A DNA stretch of 64,000 nucleotides from Flavobacterium succinicans LMG 10402 (GTDB taxonomy: Bacteria > Bacteroidota > Bacteroidia > Flavobacteriales > Flavobacteriaceae), in contig NZ_JATV01000008.1 in NCBI RefSeq assembly GCF_000611675.1, positions 124,001-188,000 on the forward strand. The letters run 5' to 3'. The position numbers and the translations under genes were made by a program. How positions within the stretch are numbered: the first letter of the stretch is position 1; each line of letters begins with the position of its first letter. A model generated the notes under the pieces. That model saw only the letters and a program-made list of their open reading frames with translations, had not been told where the DNA came from and ran no database searches. Of this stretch, positions 55,742 through 63,686 are shown piece after piece.

Positions 55742-55818
55742 GAAGTTAGAAATTAGAAGTTAGATTTCAGAAGGCAGAAATAAGAAGTTAGAAATTAGAA
55801 GTTAGAAAATAGAAGTAA
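55742..55818. repeat. Heptad tract K (GAAGTTA/GAAATTA)
   Basis: Eleven units in register: GAAGTTA, GAAATTA, GAAGTTA, GATTTCA, GAAGGCA, GAAATAA, GAAGTTA, GAAATTA, GAAGTTA, GAAAATA, GAAGTAA. The same family resumes at 55868-55902 and about 56016-56050. The first ~20 bases after the SLBB stop (CCCCCTAGCCCCCGAAGG) form another short G/C element. Confidence 0.9.
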
Positions 55819-55829
55819 TAGTATAGCAG

Positions 55830-55865
55830 TTTTCGTTTTACCCCGATCCTAAAGGGAGTCGAAAA
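55830..55865. repeat. Dispersed element P1, copy 3
   Basis: TTTTCGTTTTACCCCGATCC then TAAAGGGAGTCGAAAA; TTTTCG/CGAAAA and CCC/GGG can pair. Embedded between two parts of heptad tract K. Confidence 0.75.
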
Positions 55866-55972
55866 TGGATGTTAGAAATTAGATGTCAGAAATTAGAAGT
55901 TAGAAGAGGGTAATTGTTTAAAGGTTTAATCGTTTAATCGTTGAGAGTTAAGGTTGAAATTTGTACAAAGTT

Positions 55973-55997
55973 GTCACGTCGAGCGCAGTCGAGACGC
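55973..55997. repeat. Dispersed element P2, single copy
   Basis: GTCACGTCGAGCGCAGTCGA followed by GACGC; same core as at 51585-51684 and 57325-57348. Confidence 0.75.
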
Positions 55998-56062
55998 TTT
56001 AAACAATGAAAGTTAGAAATTAGGTTTTAGAAGGCATCTATCAGAAGTCACCAGACTTCCAA

Positions 56063-56146
56063 CCCAAAACCCAAAACCCAAAACCCAAAACCCAAAACCC
56101 AAAACCCAAAACCCAAAACCCAAAACCCAAAACCCAAAACCCAAAA
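56063..56146. repeat. Perfect (CCCAAAA)x12 array
   Basis: Twelve identical heptamers without a single change, 46 bases before the ATG of the Wzz gene. The minus strand is (TTTTGGG)x12, whose GGG runs could form G-quadruplexes. The lack of any divergence points to recent expansion. Confidence 0.97.
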
Positions 56147-56191
56147 CTCACAACACCCCAAAAACAATCCCAAAACCGATACAACGGCATT

Positions 56192-57271
56192 ATGGAAGAA
56201 AATATCAATAACCACAACGACGAAATCTCGTTAAAAGAATTACTCGAAAAAGGAAAAGAGTGGTACGGTTACTTGCTATCGCAATGGAAAATCATTGTAT
56301 TGGCAGGAATCATAGGAGGTATACTTGGGCTTACCTACTCTTTTATAAAAAAACCGATATATACCGCTACTTTGTCTTTCGCTTTAGAAGATGAGAAGAG
56401 TGGTGGATTGGGAGGTGCCTTAGGTTTGGCTAGTTCCCTAGGATTAGACCTTGGTGGCGGTGGAGGCAGTATGTTTTCGGGGTCTAACTTAACTGAGCTT
56501 TTCAAATCCCGAGCGATGGTGGAAAAGACCTTGTTGAGTACAGTACCTGATGCTGACGGTAAACCGATTACTTTGGCGGAATTGTATGTCCAAAATAACG
56601 AATGGAGAGATAAATGGGAAGGTAAACCCAAATTAGAAAAAATTCAGTTTTTACCTAATGTGAAGCGAACCTATTTTACTCGAGTGCACGATAGTATTTT
56701 AGGTGCAATGTATGATAAACTATCCAAAACAAGTTTATCGGTGGCGCAAAAGGACAAGAAAATCGCCATTATCAATATCGATGTGAACGATAAAAACGAG
56801 CTTTTTGCCAAGCAGTTTTGTGAAAATCTAGCGAAAACCGTTTCTGATTTTTATGTAGCTACTAAAAGCAAAAAGGCGAAAATGAATATGGATATTTTAA
56901 TCCGTCAAACCGATTCTATTCGTGGTGAATTGAATGGTGCTATTACAGGAGTAGCAGTAGCTAATGACAATACCTTCAATCTAAATCCTGCTTTGAATGT
57001 GAGAAGAACCCCTTCCGCTCGTAGACAAGTAGATGTACAAGCTAACACTGCGATACTGACCGAGTTGGTCAAACAAACAGAGTTGGCAAAAGTGACGTTA
57101 AGAAAAGAAACGCCTTTAATTCAGGTAATTGATAAACCGATTCTGCCGCTGAAAAAAGAAAAGTTGGGCAAAGCCAAAGGTTGGGTGCTAGGAGGTTTTT
57201 TGGCGGTGTTTTTGACGGTGCTATTTTTGATTGGAAAACGACTTATGAAAGAGATAATGAGTAAGAAGTGA
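56192..57271 (+). CDS. Wzz-type chain-length determinant without kinase
   Basis: The 359-aa protein has a first membrane helix at about 35-55 (WKIIVLAGIIGGILGLTYSF), a Gly-rich loop (LGLASSLGLDLGGGGGSMF), a periplasmic helical part and a second helix at about 328-350 (GWVLGGFLAVFLTVLFLIG), then a short tail. It lacks the Walker motifs and tyrosine tail of Wzc. It should set chain length with the SLBB exporter just upstream. The start ATG follows the CCCAAAA array. Its final residues (IMSKK) and TGA stop are spelled by heptads TAATGAG, TAAGAAG and TGAGAAG. Confidence 0.88.
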   Translation: MEENINNHNDEISLKELLEKGKEWYGYLLSQWKIIVLAGIIGGILGLTYSFIKKPIYTATLSFALEDEKSGGLGGALGLASSLGLDLGGGGGSMFSGSNLTELFKSRAMVEKTLLSTVPDADGKPITLAELYVQNNEWRDKWEGKPKLEKIQFLPNVKRTYFTRVHDSILGAMYDKLSKTSLSVAQKDKKIAIINIDVNDKNELFAKQFCENLAKTVSDFYVATKSKKAKMNMDILIRQTDSIRGELNGAITGVAVANDNTFNLNPALNVRRTPSARRQVDVQANTAILTELVKQTELAKVTLRKETPLIQVIDKPILPLKKEKLGKAKGWVLGGFLAVFLTVLFLIGKRLMKEIMSKK

Positions 57272-57282
57272 GAAGTGAAACT
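57255..57282. repeat. Short heptad tract at the Wzz stop
   Basis: TAATGAG, TAAGAAG, TGAGAAG and TGAAACT in register; the third unit starts with the TGA stop of the gene. The P2 core follows at 57325-57348 (AAAGTCGAGCGTGGTCGAGA). Confidence 0.75.
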
Positions 57283-57350
57283 GGACGATCAAGTATTAAA
57301 TGCTACATCTGAACGTTGAAATGTAAAGTCGAGCGTGGTCGAGACTTTAA

Positions 57351-57399
57351 CCGACAACCGACAACCGACAACCGACAACCGACAACCGACAACCGACAA
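57351..57399. repeat. Perfect (CCGACAA)x7 array
   Basis: Seven identical heptamers, ending one base before the ATG of a decayed cytidylyltransferase. CA-rich on the sense strand, like the arrays before upxY and Wzz. Confidence 0.96.
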
Positions 57400-57400
57400 A

Positions 57401-57567
57401 ATGAAAATAGGAATCACCTTCAGTGTCTACGTTCTCTTACACGCTGGTCACATTAAAATGTTAGAAGAGGCAAACCGACATGCTATTATTTAATTGTGGG
57501 TCTGCAAACCTATCCTACTTTGGAACTCCCAAAGTAAAAACGACCCGTACAAGCAGTAATTGAGCTT
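57401..57567 (+). pseudogene. Remnant of a glycerol-3-P/sugar cytidylyltransferase
   Basis: The ATG frame reads MKIGITFSVYVLLHAGHIKM, with the family's HAGH motif (HxGH), then stops after RHAII. Another frame carries on as CYYLIVGLQTYPTLELPK, a stop, and KRPVQAVIEL, matching the family's CDYLIVGLQTDPT...KPVQ region as remembered. Frameshift, an internal stop and loss of the rest (normal length ~130-160 aa) make it non-functional. It shows that a TagD-like gene once lay here. The remaining spacer to 57659 is A/T-rich and empty. Confidence 0.75.
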
Positions 57568-57659
57568 TGCAATAGTTTAACGAGAGTAAATCTGCATGAG
57601 AAATGTGTGAATTAAATACTAAATTAGTATTATTATTTTAAATTAATAAATTATTTTAA

Positions 57660-58949
57660 ATGTCATTAAAAATAAATACTTATTGGAGTTTTATAGGCTC
57701 TGTGGCTCCAATGATTTTGGGTTTAATAACAATTCCTTATTTAATTAAACAAGTTCATGTTGAAGCATTTGGGATATTAACTCTTGTTTGGTCATTAATA
57801 GGTTATTTTAGTATTTTTGATTTTGGAATTGGAAGAGCATTAACGCATCAGGTATCAAGTAGTATCTCGCTTAATTTAGAATCTGAATTGCCAAGCATCT
57901 TAAAAACTGGATTACTTTTTATGTTGGCAACAGGAGTTTTTGGCGGAGTAGTATTGGCTATATCTGCTCACGAATTAGGTACTCAATGGTTAAATGTAAG
58001 TGAAGGATTGGAAAAGGACACTACTAAATGTTTAGTGATAGCTGCTATTGGTATTCCTCTTACAACTGTTACATCTGGATTGAAAGGTATTTTAGAAGGA
58101 TATGAAGACTTTAAAGCAGCTAGTGTACTACGTATAATTTTAGGCATATGTAATTTTGGATTACCAGCTTTAGCCGTTATGTTTTTAAATAATTCTTTGG
58201 AATATATGGTGTTAAGTCTTGTTCTAGCAAGGTTTATTGTTATGCTTGCACATTTATATGTAATAAATAAAAGGTTGTCTATTTATGATGTAATGACAAC
58301 AAGTCTTGCAGACAAGAATAAGATTAAAAAGTTATTGTCATTTGGAGCTTGGATGACATTATCTAATATTATAAGCCCATTAATGGTTACAGCAGATAGG
58401 TTTATAATTTCATATATTTTAGGTGCTGGTTTAGTAGCTTACTACACAGTTCCATTCGATTTTATAGTTAGATTACTCATTATACCAGCTGCTTTAACAG
58501 GAGTTTTGTTTCCAAGATTCTCGTATTTGTATAAAACCGATATTGAACAAATTAATAGGCTTTATAAGAAAAGTTTTTTTATAATTTTTGCAGTAATGGG
58601 TTTAATAAGTTTTGGAATTGCAATCGGTTCATATTTTGGATTAACAATATGGTTAGGCAAAAATTTTGCAGAGCATTCCTGGGTTATTGCTTCTATTTTG
58701 GCAATTGGTTTATTATTCAATAGTTTGGCACAAGTACCGCATACAGCAATACAAGCATCAGGAGATGTTAAAATTACTTCTATAATTCACCTATCTGAGT
58801 TCATATTCTACATACCATTATTATATGGTGCATTACATTTTTATGGATTAGTTGGAGCAGCAATAGTATGGGTATTAAGGGTGTTTGTGGATTTAATTGC
58901 GTTATCTGTTTTTGCTAAAATGAAAATTACAACAGTGGCTTATGTTTAG
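57660..58949 (+). CDS. wzx: Wzx-type lipid-linked oligosaccharide flippase
   Basis: Wzx moves undecaprenyl-linked repeat units across the inner membrane. The 429-aa protein has 12 or more hydrophobic segments through its whole length, with the start MSLKINTYWSFIGSVAPMIL and the typical PYLIKQVHVEAFGILTLVWS early on. Charged residues lie in helices (FDFGIGRALTHQVS). It overlaps the next gene by eight bases and begins the A/T-rich, sugar-specific part of the locus. Confidence 0.9.
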   Translation: MSLKINTYWSFIGSVAPMILGLITIPYLIKQVHVEAFGILTLVWSLIGYFSIFDFGIGRALTHQVSSSISLNLESELPSILKTGLLFMLATGVFGGVVLAISAHELGTQWLNVSEGLEKDTTKCLVIAAIGIPLTTVTSGLKGILEGYEDFKAASVLRIILGICNFGLPALAVMFLNNSLEYMVLSLVLARFIVMLAHLYVINKRLSIYDVMTTSLADKNKIKKLLSFGAWMTLSNIISPLMVTADRFIISYILGAGLVAYYTVPFDFIVRLLIIPAALTGVLFPRFSYLYKTDIEQINRLYKKSFFIIFAVMGLISFGIAIGSYFGLTIWLGKNFAEHSWVIASILAIGLLFNSLAQVPHTAIQASGDVKITSIIHLSEFIFYIPLLYGALHFYGLVGAAIVWVLRVFVDLIALSVFAKMKITTVAYV

Positions 58950-59757
58950 TATTGAAAAAAAAATAGCTTTAGGATTTGTAATATATAAAGCAGAAATAAC
59001 TTTAATCGATAGAATAAAGTTAGCAAGCAGTGCAGGTTTTAAATGCTATATATTTGATAATTCCCCATCTGATCAAACTTTTAATATAAGCTTTAGTAGT
59101 TTTATTAACTGTAAATATATTACAGCGGGTAAGAATGTAGGTTTAGGTTTTGGTATTTCAAGTGTTTGTGCTCAAGCTTATTATGAGGGTTCGGATGCTC
59201 TATTGTTTTTTGATCAGGATACAGTTTTTAATATTTCTACTTTAGATTTTATTGATGATTTCTACAGGGAAAATAAAGCTTTAGAGGATACTTACAGTTC
59301 AATTGTGTTCAATGCGAAGAATATAGATTCTAACAAATTTCAAAATAAGTTTAAGTTAAAAGATGTTTTATTAACCATTAGCAGTGGGAGTTTGTTTTAT
59401 CTTAGACGATTGAGAGACATAAATTGGCACAATCAGACTTATTTTGTTGACTGTGTAGATTATGAATTTTGTTTGAATTCGAATAATCATAATCTTAAAA
59501 TTGGTGAATGTTCAAATACTCCTGGATTTGATCACGTTAGTGAACAAGCAGATTCAGAATATCTCATCTTTGGAAAAAAGAGGATGATGAGAAAGTATAA
59601 TTTATCTCGTGTAAAAGGAACTGCTACTGCAAGTTTAAGATTGTTTTTCACCTCAATTATAACAGTAAACCCTAAGTTTGCTTATGCAATTTTGCGATCA
59701 TTAGGTATATATTTATATTTTCAATTTTTAGTAAGAATACTTAATTTTTTCAAATGA
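58942..59757 (+). CDS. Family 2-like glycosyltransferase (rhamnosyltransferase-like)
   Basis: The 271-aa GT-A protein begins with a GT2-type strand (ALGFVIYKAEITLIDRIKLA), has CYIFDNSPSD, AGKNVGLGFGISSVCAQAYY and the acidic motif LLFFDQDTVF, which in rhamnosyltransferase-like GT2 enzymes (RfbF/WbbL group) binds metal and nucleotide sugar. The donor could be dTDP-rhamnose, given rfbB, but this is a guess. It overlaps Wzx by eight bases and the next gene by four, so the three are co-translated. Confidence 0.85.
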   Translation: MFSIEKKIALGFVIYKAEITLIDRIKLASSAGFKCYIFDNSPSDQTFNISFSSFINCKYITAGKNVGLGFGISSVCAQAYYEGSDALLFFDQDTVFNISTLDFIDDFYRENKALEDTYSSIVFNAKNIDSNKFQNKFKLKDVLLTISSGSLFYLRRLRDINWHNQTYFVDCVDYEFCLNSNNHNLKIGECSNTPGFDHVSEQADSEYLIFGKKRMMRKYNLSRVKGTATASLRLFFTSIITVNPKFAYAILRSLGIYLYFQFLVRILNFFK

Positions 59758-60992
59758 ATCATTTAGATAAAAACGACCATTTAAATAATGAATTTGCCAT
59801 TTTTACCGTTTGTAATTTGGCTTATCTGCCTAAAGCACTTGTATTATCAGAATCAGTAAATAAGTATCAGAATCAGCGTCTTAAAGTTTTTCTTTTCGAC
59901 AAGAAAACCGATACAGATTTTTCTCAATTTGGCATCGAAGTGTTTTGGATTGAAGATTTAGATATTCCAAATTTCAATCAACTTGCATTTAAGTATGACA
60001 TTATTGAATTTAGTACTTGTTTAAAACCATTCATTACAATAAGTCTATTAGAGAAGTATGATAAAGTTATTTTTTTAGATCCCGATACCTGTTTATTCAA
60101 TACTGTAGCTCCCATTTTAGATGATTTAGATAAACATTCAATTGTATTGACACCTCATTATACTACGCCTCAATCTAATGATTTGTCTGAAAGTGATACG
60201 GGAATGTTAAGATTCGGTTCATTTAATCTTGGTTTTTATGCTGTAAGGAGATCAGATGAGAGTTTGTATTTCTTGAATTGGTGGTCTCAAAGATGTTTGG
60301 ATTTATGTTACATGGATAGTCAGTTCGGGCTTTCTACTGATCAAAAATGGGTAACTATTGCGCCTTGTTTTTTTAAAGATTTGTATGTGTCTTTCAATTT
60401 AGGATATAATTTTGCCGCTTGGAATAGCTGGGAACGTAAATTAAGTAAGGACTTAGATGGGAATTATTTAGTTAATGAGGATGTACCTTTGACTTTTTTC
60501 CATTTTAGTAATTTTGATAAAAATGACCCCGAATATTTAAATAAAAGATCTTGTTATGAAACAAATATTAGAAGACCTGATTTACTTGAAATAGGCACCT
60601 GGTATAGTAATGCACTAGATTCCAAAAATACAAATATGGCCACAGTAAAATATGCTTATGACTATATGTCTAATGGCCAATATATATCACCTACGTTAAG
60701 AAGAGCATACGCTTGTATTTTAGCAGAACTACCTGTTGATCATGACCCATTTGATTCTGATGGAATAGTTGCTAAATTTGCCAAAAAGAATTTCCTATTT
60801 GAAACTAATAATGCAATATATAAAAGAGAAGGATTTGGTGCAGTGTCTTCCAATAAAGGTAAATTGAATTTAATTTATTTTTTAATGCGAATAGTATTAA
60901 GAATTGTTGGACCAAACAAGTTTATGAACCTGTCTCGTCTGATGGTTTATCTATCTAGTTATAGATTAAATAGAGACTTGTGGAAATATTAA
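59754..60992 (+). CDS. Glycosyltransferase (family 8-like)
   Basis: The 412-aa protein has FAIFTVCNLAYLPKALVLSE at the start and the GT8-like acidic motif KVIFLDPDTCLF (about residues 102-113). A middle part follows (FGSFNLGFYAVRRSDESLYF; STDQKWVTIAPCFF). The DxD of LDPD is the likely metal site. Such proteins are usually retaining transferases acting on the growing repeat unit. Donor and acceptor are unknown. It overlaps the preceding gene by four bases. Confidence 0.8.
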   Translation: MNHLDKNDHLNNEFAIFTVCNLAYLPKALVLSESVNKYQNQRLKVFLFDKKTDTDFSQFGIEVFWIEDLDIPNFNQLAFKYDIIEFSTCLKPFITISLLEKYDKVIFLDPDTCLFNTVAPILDDLDKHSIVLTPHYTTPQSNDLSESDTGMLRFGSFNLGFYAVRRSDESLYFLNWWSQRCLDLCYMDSQFGLSTDQKWVTIAPCFFKDLYVSFNLGYNFAAWNSWERKLSKDLDGNYLVNEDVPLTFFHFSNFDKNDPEYLNKRSCYETNIRRPDLLEIGTWYSNALDSKNTNMATVKYAYDYMSNGQYISPTLRRAYACILAELPVDHDPFDSDGIVAKFAKKNFLFETNNAIYKREGFGAVSSNKGKLNLIYFLMRIVLRIVGPNKFMNLSRLMVYLSSYRLNRDLWKY

Positions 60993-61395
60993 TTTATTAG
61001 ATCCTAATACTAAAAATATTAGTGTTTATAAAATCCAATTATTTATTTGATTTTACATCTTAAAGCTTTTCATTTTTTTAAATATACCACATTTATGTTT
61101 TTCGATTAGGCCGTAAGTCTTGTTAAAATGCTTCTTGAATATGAATGATTAATAATTCTAGCTAGATGTGTATTATTACAGCATCTTCCTTAAATCATAT
61201 AAGAAATGTGGAGTCTTGATTTTAGTTTTTTTGGGTTAAAAGCAAGAATTAGTCTAGAGGTAAGAAGTTATTAGTCGATTGTTTATTGGTAGAAATATTA
61301 TTTTAGAATTACAAATAAGCTTTTAAGTCAAATTTTGAGTATTTATTGAATATGTAATTATCGGCATTTACATAATAATTTGTTTTCCTCAGGAC
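60993..61395. other. A/T-rich spacer without genes
   Basis: About 400 bases with no frame of coding quality and no strong hairpin. A possible decayed heptad stretch (TAAGAAG, TTATTAG, TCGATTG, TTTATTG near 61261-61288) is the only structure I see. Confidence 0.5.
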
Positions 61396-62586
61396 ATGAA
61401 AATTTTTACAAAATTTGTTATTTTTTTTATATGGTTTGCTGCTGTTTTTGATCCAATAGGAAATTTATTTGGTTTGAGATATTTAGCAATGGGTTTTTTT
61501 TTGCTAAATGTAACACTTATTCCAATCTTCATCAAAATTCGTTTAGTTGATGTTTATTGGCGTGGTACATTTATTTTGGTTTTGTCTTTTATCATGCCTA
61601 CATATGGTTGTCTGATTTATTTTCTTCATACACGTGGTGAAGAATTTATCGATACATCTTATTTAGCCTCAGGGCTGTTAATTTTATATTCACTTTTATA
61701 TTGGAGTAAAGATATAACAGAATCAGCATTGAGGACAATGATATTAATACTTAGATTGTTAGTGTTTGTAATATTTTTTTCAGCTTTTTTACAAACTCAA
61801 AATTCGGATGTATTAAATTTTTTTACAGAAAGAGACATAGCAATAATTGGTTTCAGAAATTATGCAGGTATTCAATTTCCCTATATTTATTTTTTAGCCT
61901 CACCTTTACTTATTTTTCTTTTAGTATATGACCTTAATAAAATTGTAAAAAAAATTAGTTTTTTTAACTTTATTTCGTTCTTTTTTACTTCAGTTGCTCT
62001 GGTTCTTTCAGGCACTAGGGCTCATATGTTAATGCCAATTTTAGTAATTCCAATTTATTTTCTTCTTAAGACTTCATTAGTAAAGAAGATATATTATTTA
62101 CCTGGTTTTATATTAATATTTATTATGACTTTTTTTTTAAGTGATACGATTTTCAATTTGTTTAAAGAATTTTTTTCAGCAAAAGAAGGTAGTAATGAAG
62201 TAAAGATTTCTTTGTTGTCAGGCTATATTGAAATATTCTCAAATCCATTTACTTTTTTATTTGGACAAGGATATAATGCCCATGAATGGTCATCAGTTTT
62301 GCGTACTATGATTTTGATGGAGAATAAAGCAAGTAAAACTGAATTAACATATATTGAAATTTTAAGAGTTTATGGGGTGTTTTTTTTTACAATTTTTATT
62401 TTTATGTTGTATTTTTTATTAAAGAAATTAAAAAGCATTTCTAGTTATTATTGGCTTTACTTATCTTTTACATTATACCTTTTAAATTCTAGTATTAATC
62501 CATATCTCTTCTCTACAAATGGCATGTTACCTTTTGGAATTGTTTTAGCAGTTGTTTACTTTAAGTCACCTAATACTAGTATATAA
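61396..62586 (+). CDS. wzy: Wzy-type polysaccharide polymerase
   Basis: Wzy joins repeat units on the periplasmic side of the inner membrane. The 396-aa protein has about ten hydrophobic segments and a longer periplasmic loop between the last helices (LFKEFFSAKEGSNEVKISLL; FGQGYNAHEWSSVLRTM), as in O-antigen polymerases/ligases. ALVLSGTRAHMLMPILVIPI resembles the conserved S-R-A region. Sequence conservation in this class is low, so the call rests mainly on topology and on its place between Wzx and glycosyltransferases. Confidence 0.8.
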   Translation: MKIFTKFVIFFIWFAAVFDPIGNLFGLRYLAMGFFLLNVTLIPIFIKIRLVDVYWRGTFILVLSFIMPTYGCLIYFLHTRGEEFIDTSYLASGLLILYSLLYWSKDITESALRTMILILRLLVFVIFFSAFLQTQNSDVLNFFTERDIAIIGFRNYAGIQFPYIYFLASPLLIFLLVYDLNKIVKKISFFNFISFFFTSVALVLSGTRAHMLMPILVIPIYFLLKTSLVKKIYYLPGFILIFIMTFFLSDTIFNLFKEFFSAKEGSNEVKISLLSGYIEIFSNPFTFLFGQGYNAHEWSSVLRTMILMENKASKTELTYIEILRVYGVFFFTIFIFMLYFLLKKLKSISSYYWLYLSFTLYLLNSSINPYLFSTNGMLPFGIVLAVVYFKSPNTSI

Positions 62587-62598
62587 AATAGAGTCAAA

Positions 62599-63657
62599 AT
62601 GAAAGCAATAATTGTTTCTTTAAAATTTAATCCTGGTCATTTTTCTCATTTAATTGCTAATTATAAGCTATTTGAAAGTTTGAATTATAAATCATACTTA
62701 TTTGTAAATCCTTCTTTTGATAAGATGGATGTAGATGATAGTTATGATAAGATATATGATCTCAATAGTTTTAATAAAGGGGATCTAAAGGTAGCTGTAT
62801 TTTGGTTTCCGAGTTTAAATAATATTTTAGCAATCATTAAACTTAGGTTTTTTTTAAAAGCTAAAGTTATTTACGTTTATCATGAACCTTTTGATTCCAT
62901 AAAAAGTTATTCTAAATCAGGTTTTGGAATTTTAAAAATAATTAAAATCTGTTTGATTAATTTGGTTAGTATAGTAATAGTTTTTTTTTCTAATGATATA
63001 ATATTGCCTTCTATAACTTCTTTAGGCTTGTATAAAAAGAAGTATAAGAAGGTAAATAATAATTATACAATGATTCCTCTACTATTTGATGATGAAGGGA
63101 ATGATTTTATAAAGAAAGAGAATAAAAAGTATATCTCATATATAGGTACGGTTGCTGCAGACCATGCTTTTGATAAATTTGTTGATTTTGCTGTAAAAGC
63201 AATGACTTATGATTGGTTTCCAGGTTGTCAATTTCTTATAGCTACGAGTAGTATTATTCCTCAAATAGAAAAAGATAAAATCAAACAATTTGTTTCTAAT
63301 GGTAAAATTTTTGTACAAGAGGGGGGGGCAATGAGTAATTGTGAAATAAATAATTTTTTCGAAACTAGTGTTTTAGTTTGGAATGCATATAATAGATCAA
63401 TGCAAAGCGGTGTTTTGCCAAAAGCATTTATGTTTGGAACTCCAGTAATTATACTAAAAAAGAATGAAAATGAGTTTATGCAAAATAAAATAACAGGATT
63501 ACTTATTGACGACAACAATGATGTCTTTGAAATTAAAGTTGCAGTAGAGTATATTTTGAGTAGAAAGGATTTTTTCTTTGTCAATTGTCGAGCTAAATTT
63601 AAGGAAACCTTCTACTATAAAAATAAAATTAATGTCTTTAAAGAACTTATTGAATAA
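62599..63657 (+). CDS. Glycosyltransferase (GT-B fold, GT4-like)
   Basis: The 352-aa protein starts MKAIIVSLKFNPGHFSHLIA, a GT-B N-terminal strand with a GHFSH loop. KVIYVYHEPFDS falls in the middle of the N-terminal domain. The C-terminal half has KKYISYIGTVAADHAFDKFV and GVLPKAFMFGTPVIILKKNE, typical of the sugar-nucleotide-binding side. Conservation is weak and the E-x7-E motif of GT4 is not clear. It is 12 bases after Wzy. A palindrome (TATTGAATAATAATATTCAA, about 63647-63667) overlaps its stop. Confidence 0.75.
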   Translation: MKAIIVSLKFNPGHFSHLIANYKLFESLNYKSYLFVNPSFDKMDVDDSYDKIYDLNSFNKGDLKVAVFWFPSLNNILAIIKLRFFLKAKVIYVYHEPFDSIKSYSKSGFGILKIIKICLINLVSIVIVFFSNDIILPSITSLGLYKKKYKKVNNNYTMIPLLFDDEGNDFIKKENKKYISYIGTVAADHAFDKFVDFAVKAMTYDWFPGCQFLIATSSIIPQIEKDKIKQFVSNGKIFVQEGGAMSNCEINNFFETSVLVWNAYNRSMQSGVLPKAFMFGTPVIILKKNENEFMQNKITGLLIDDNNDVFEIKVAVEYILSRKDFFFVNCRAKFKETFYYKNKINVFKELIE

Positions 63658-63686
63658 TAATATTCAATAATATTAAATATTATCAT

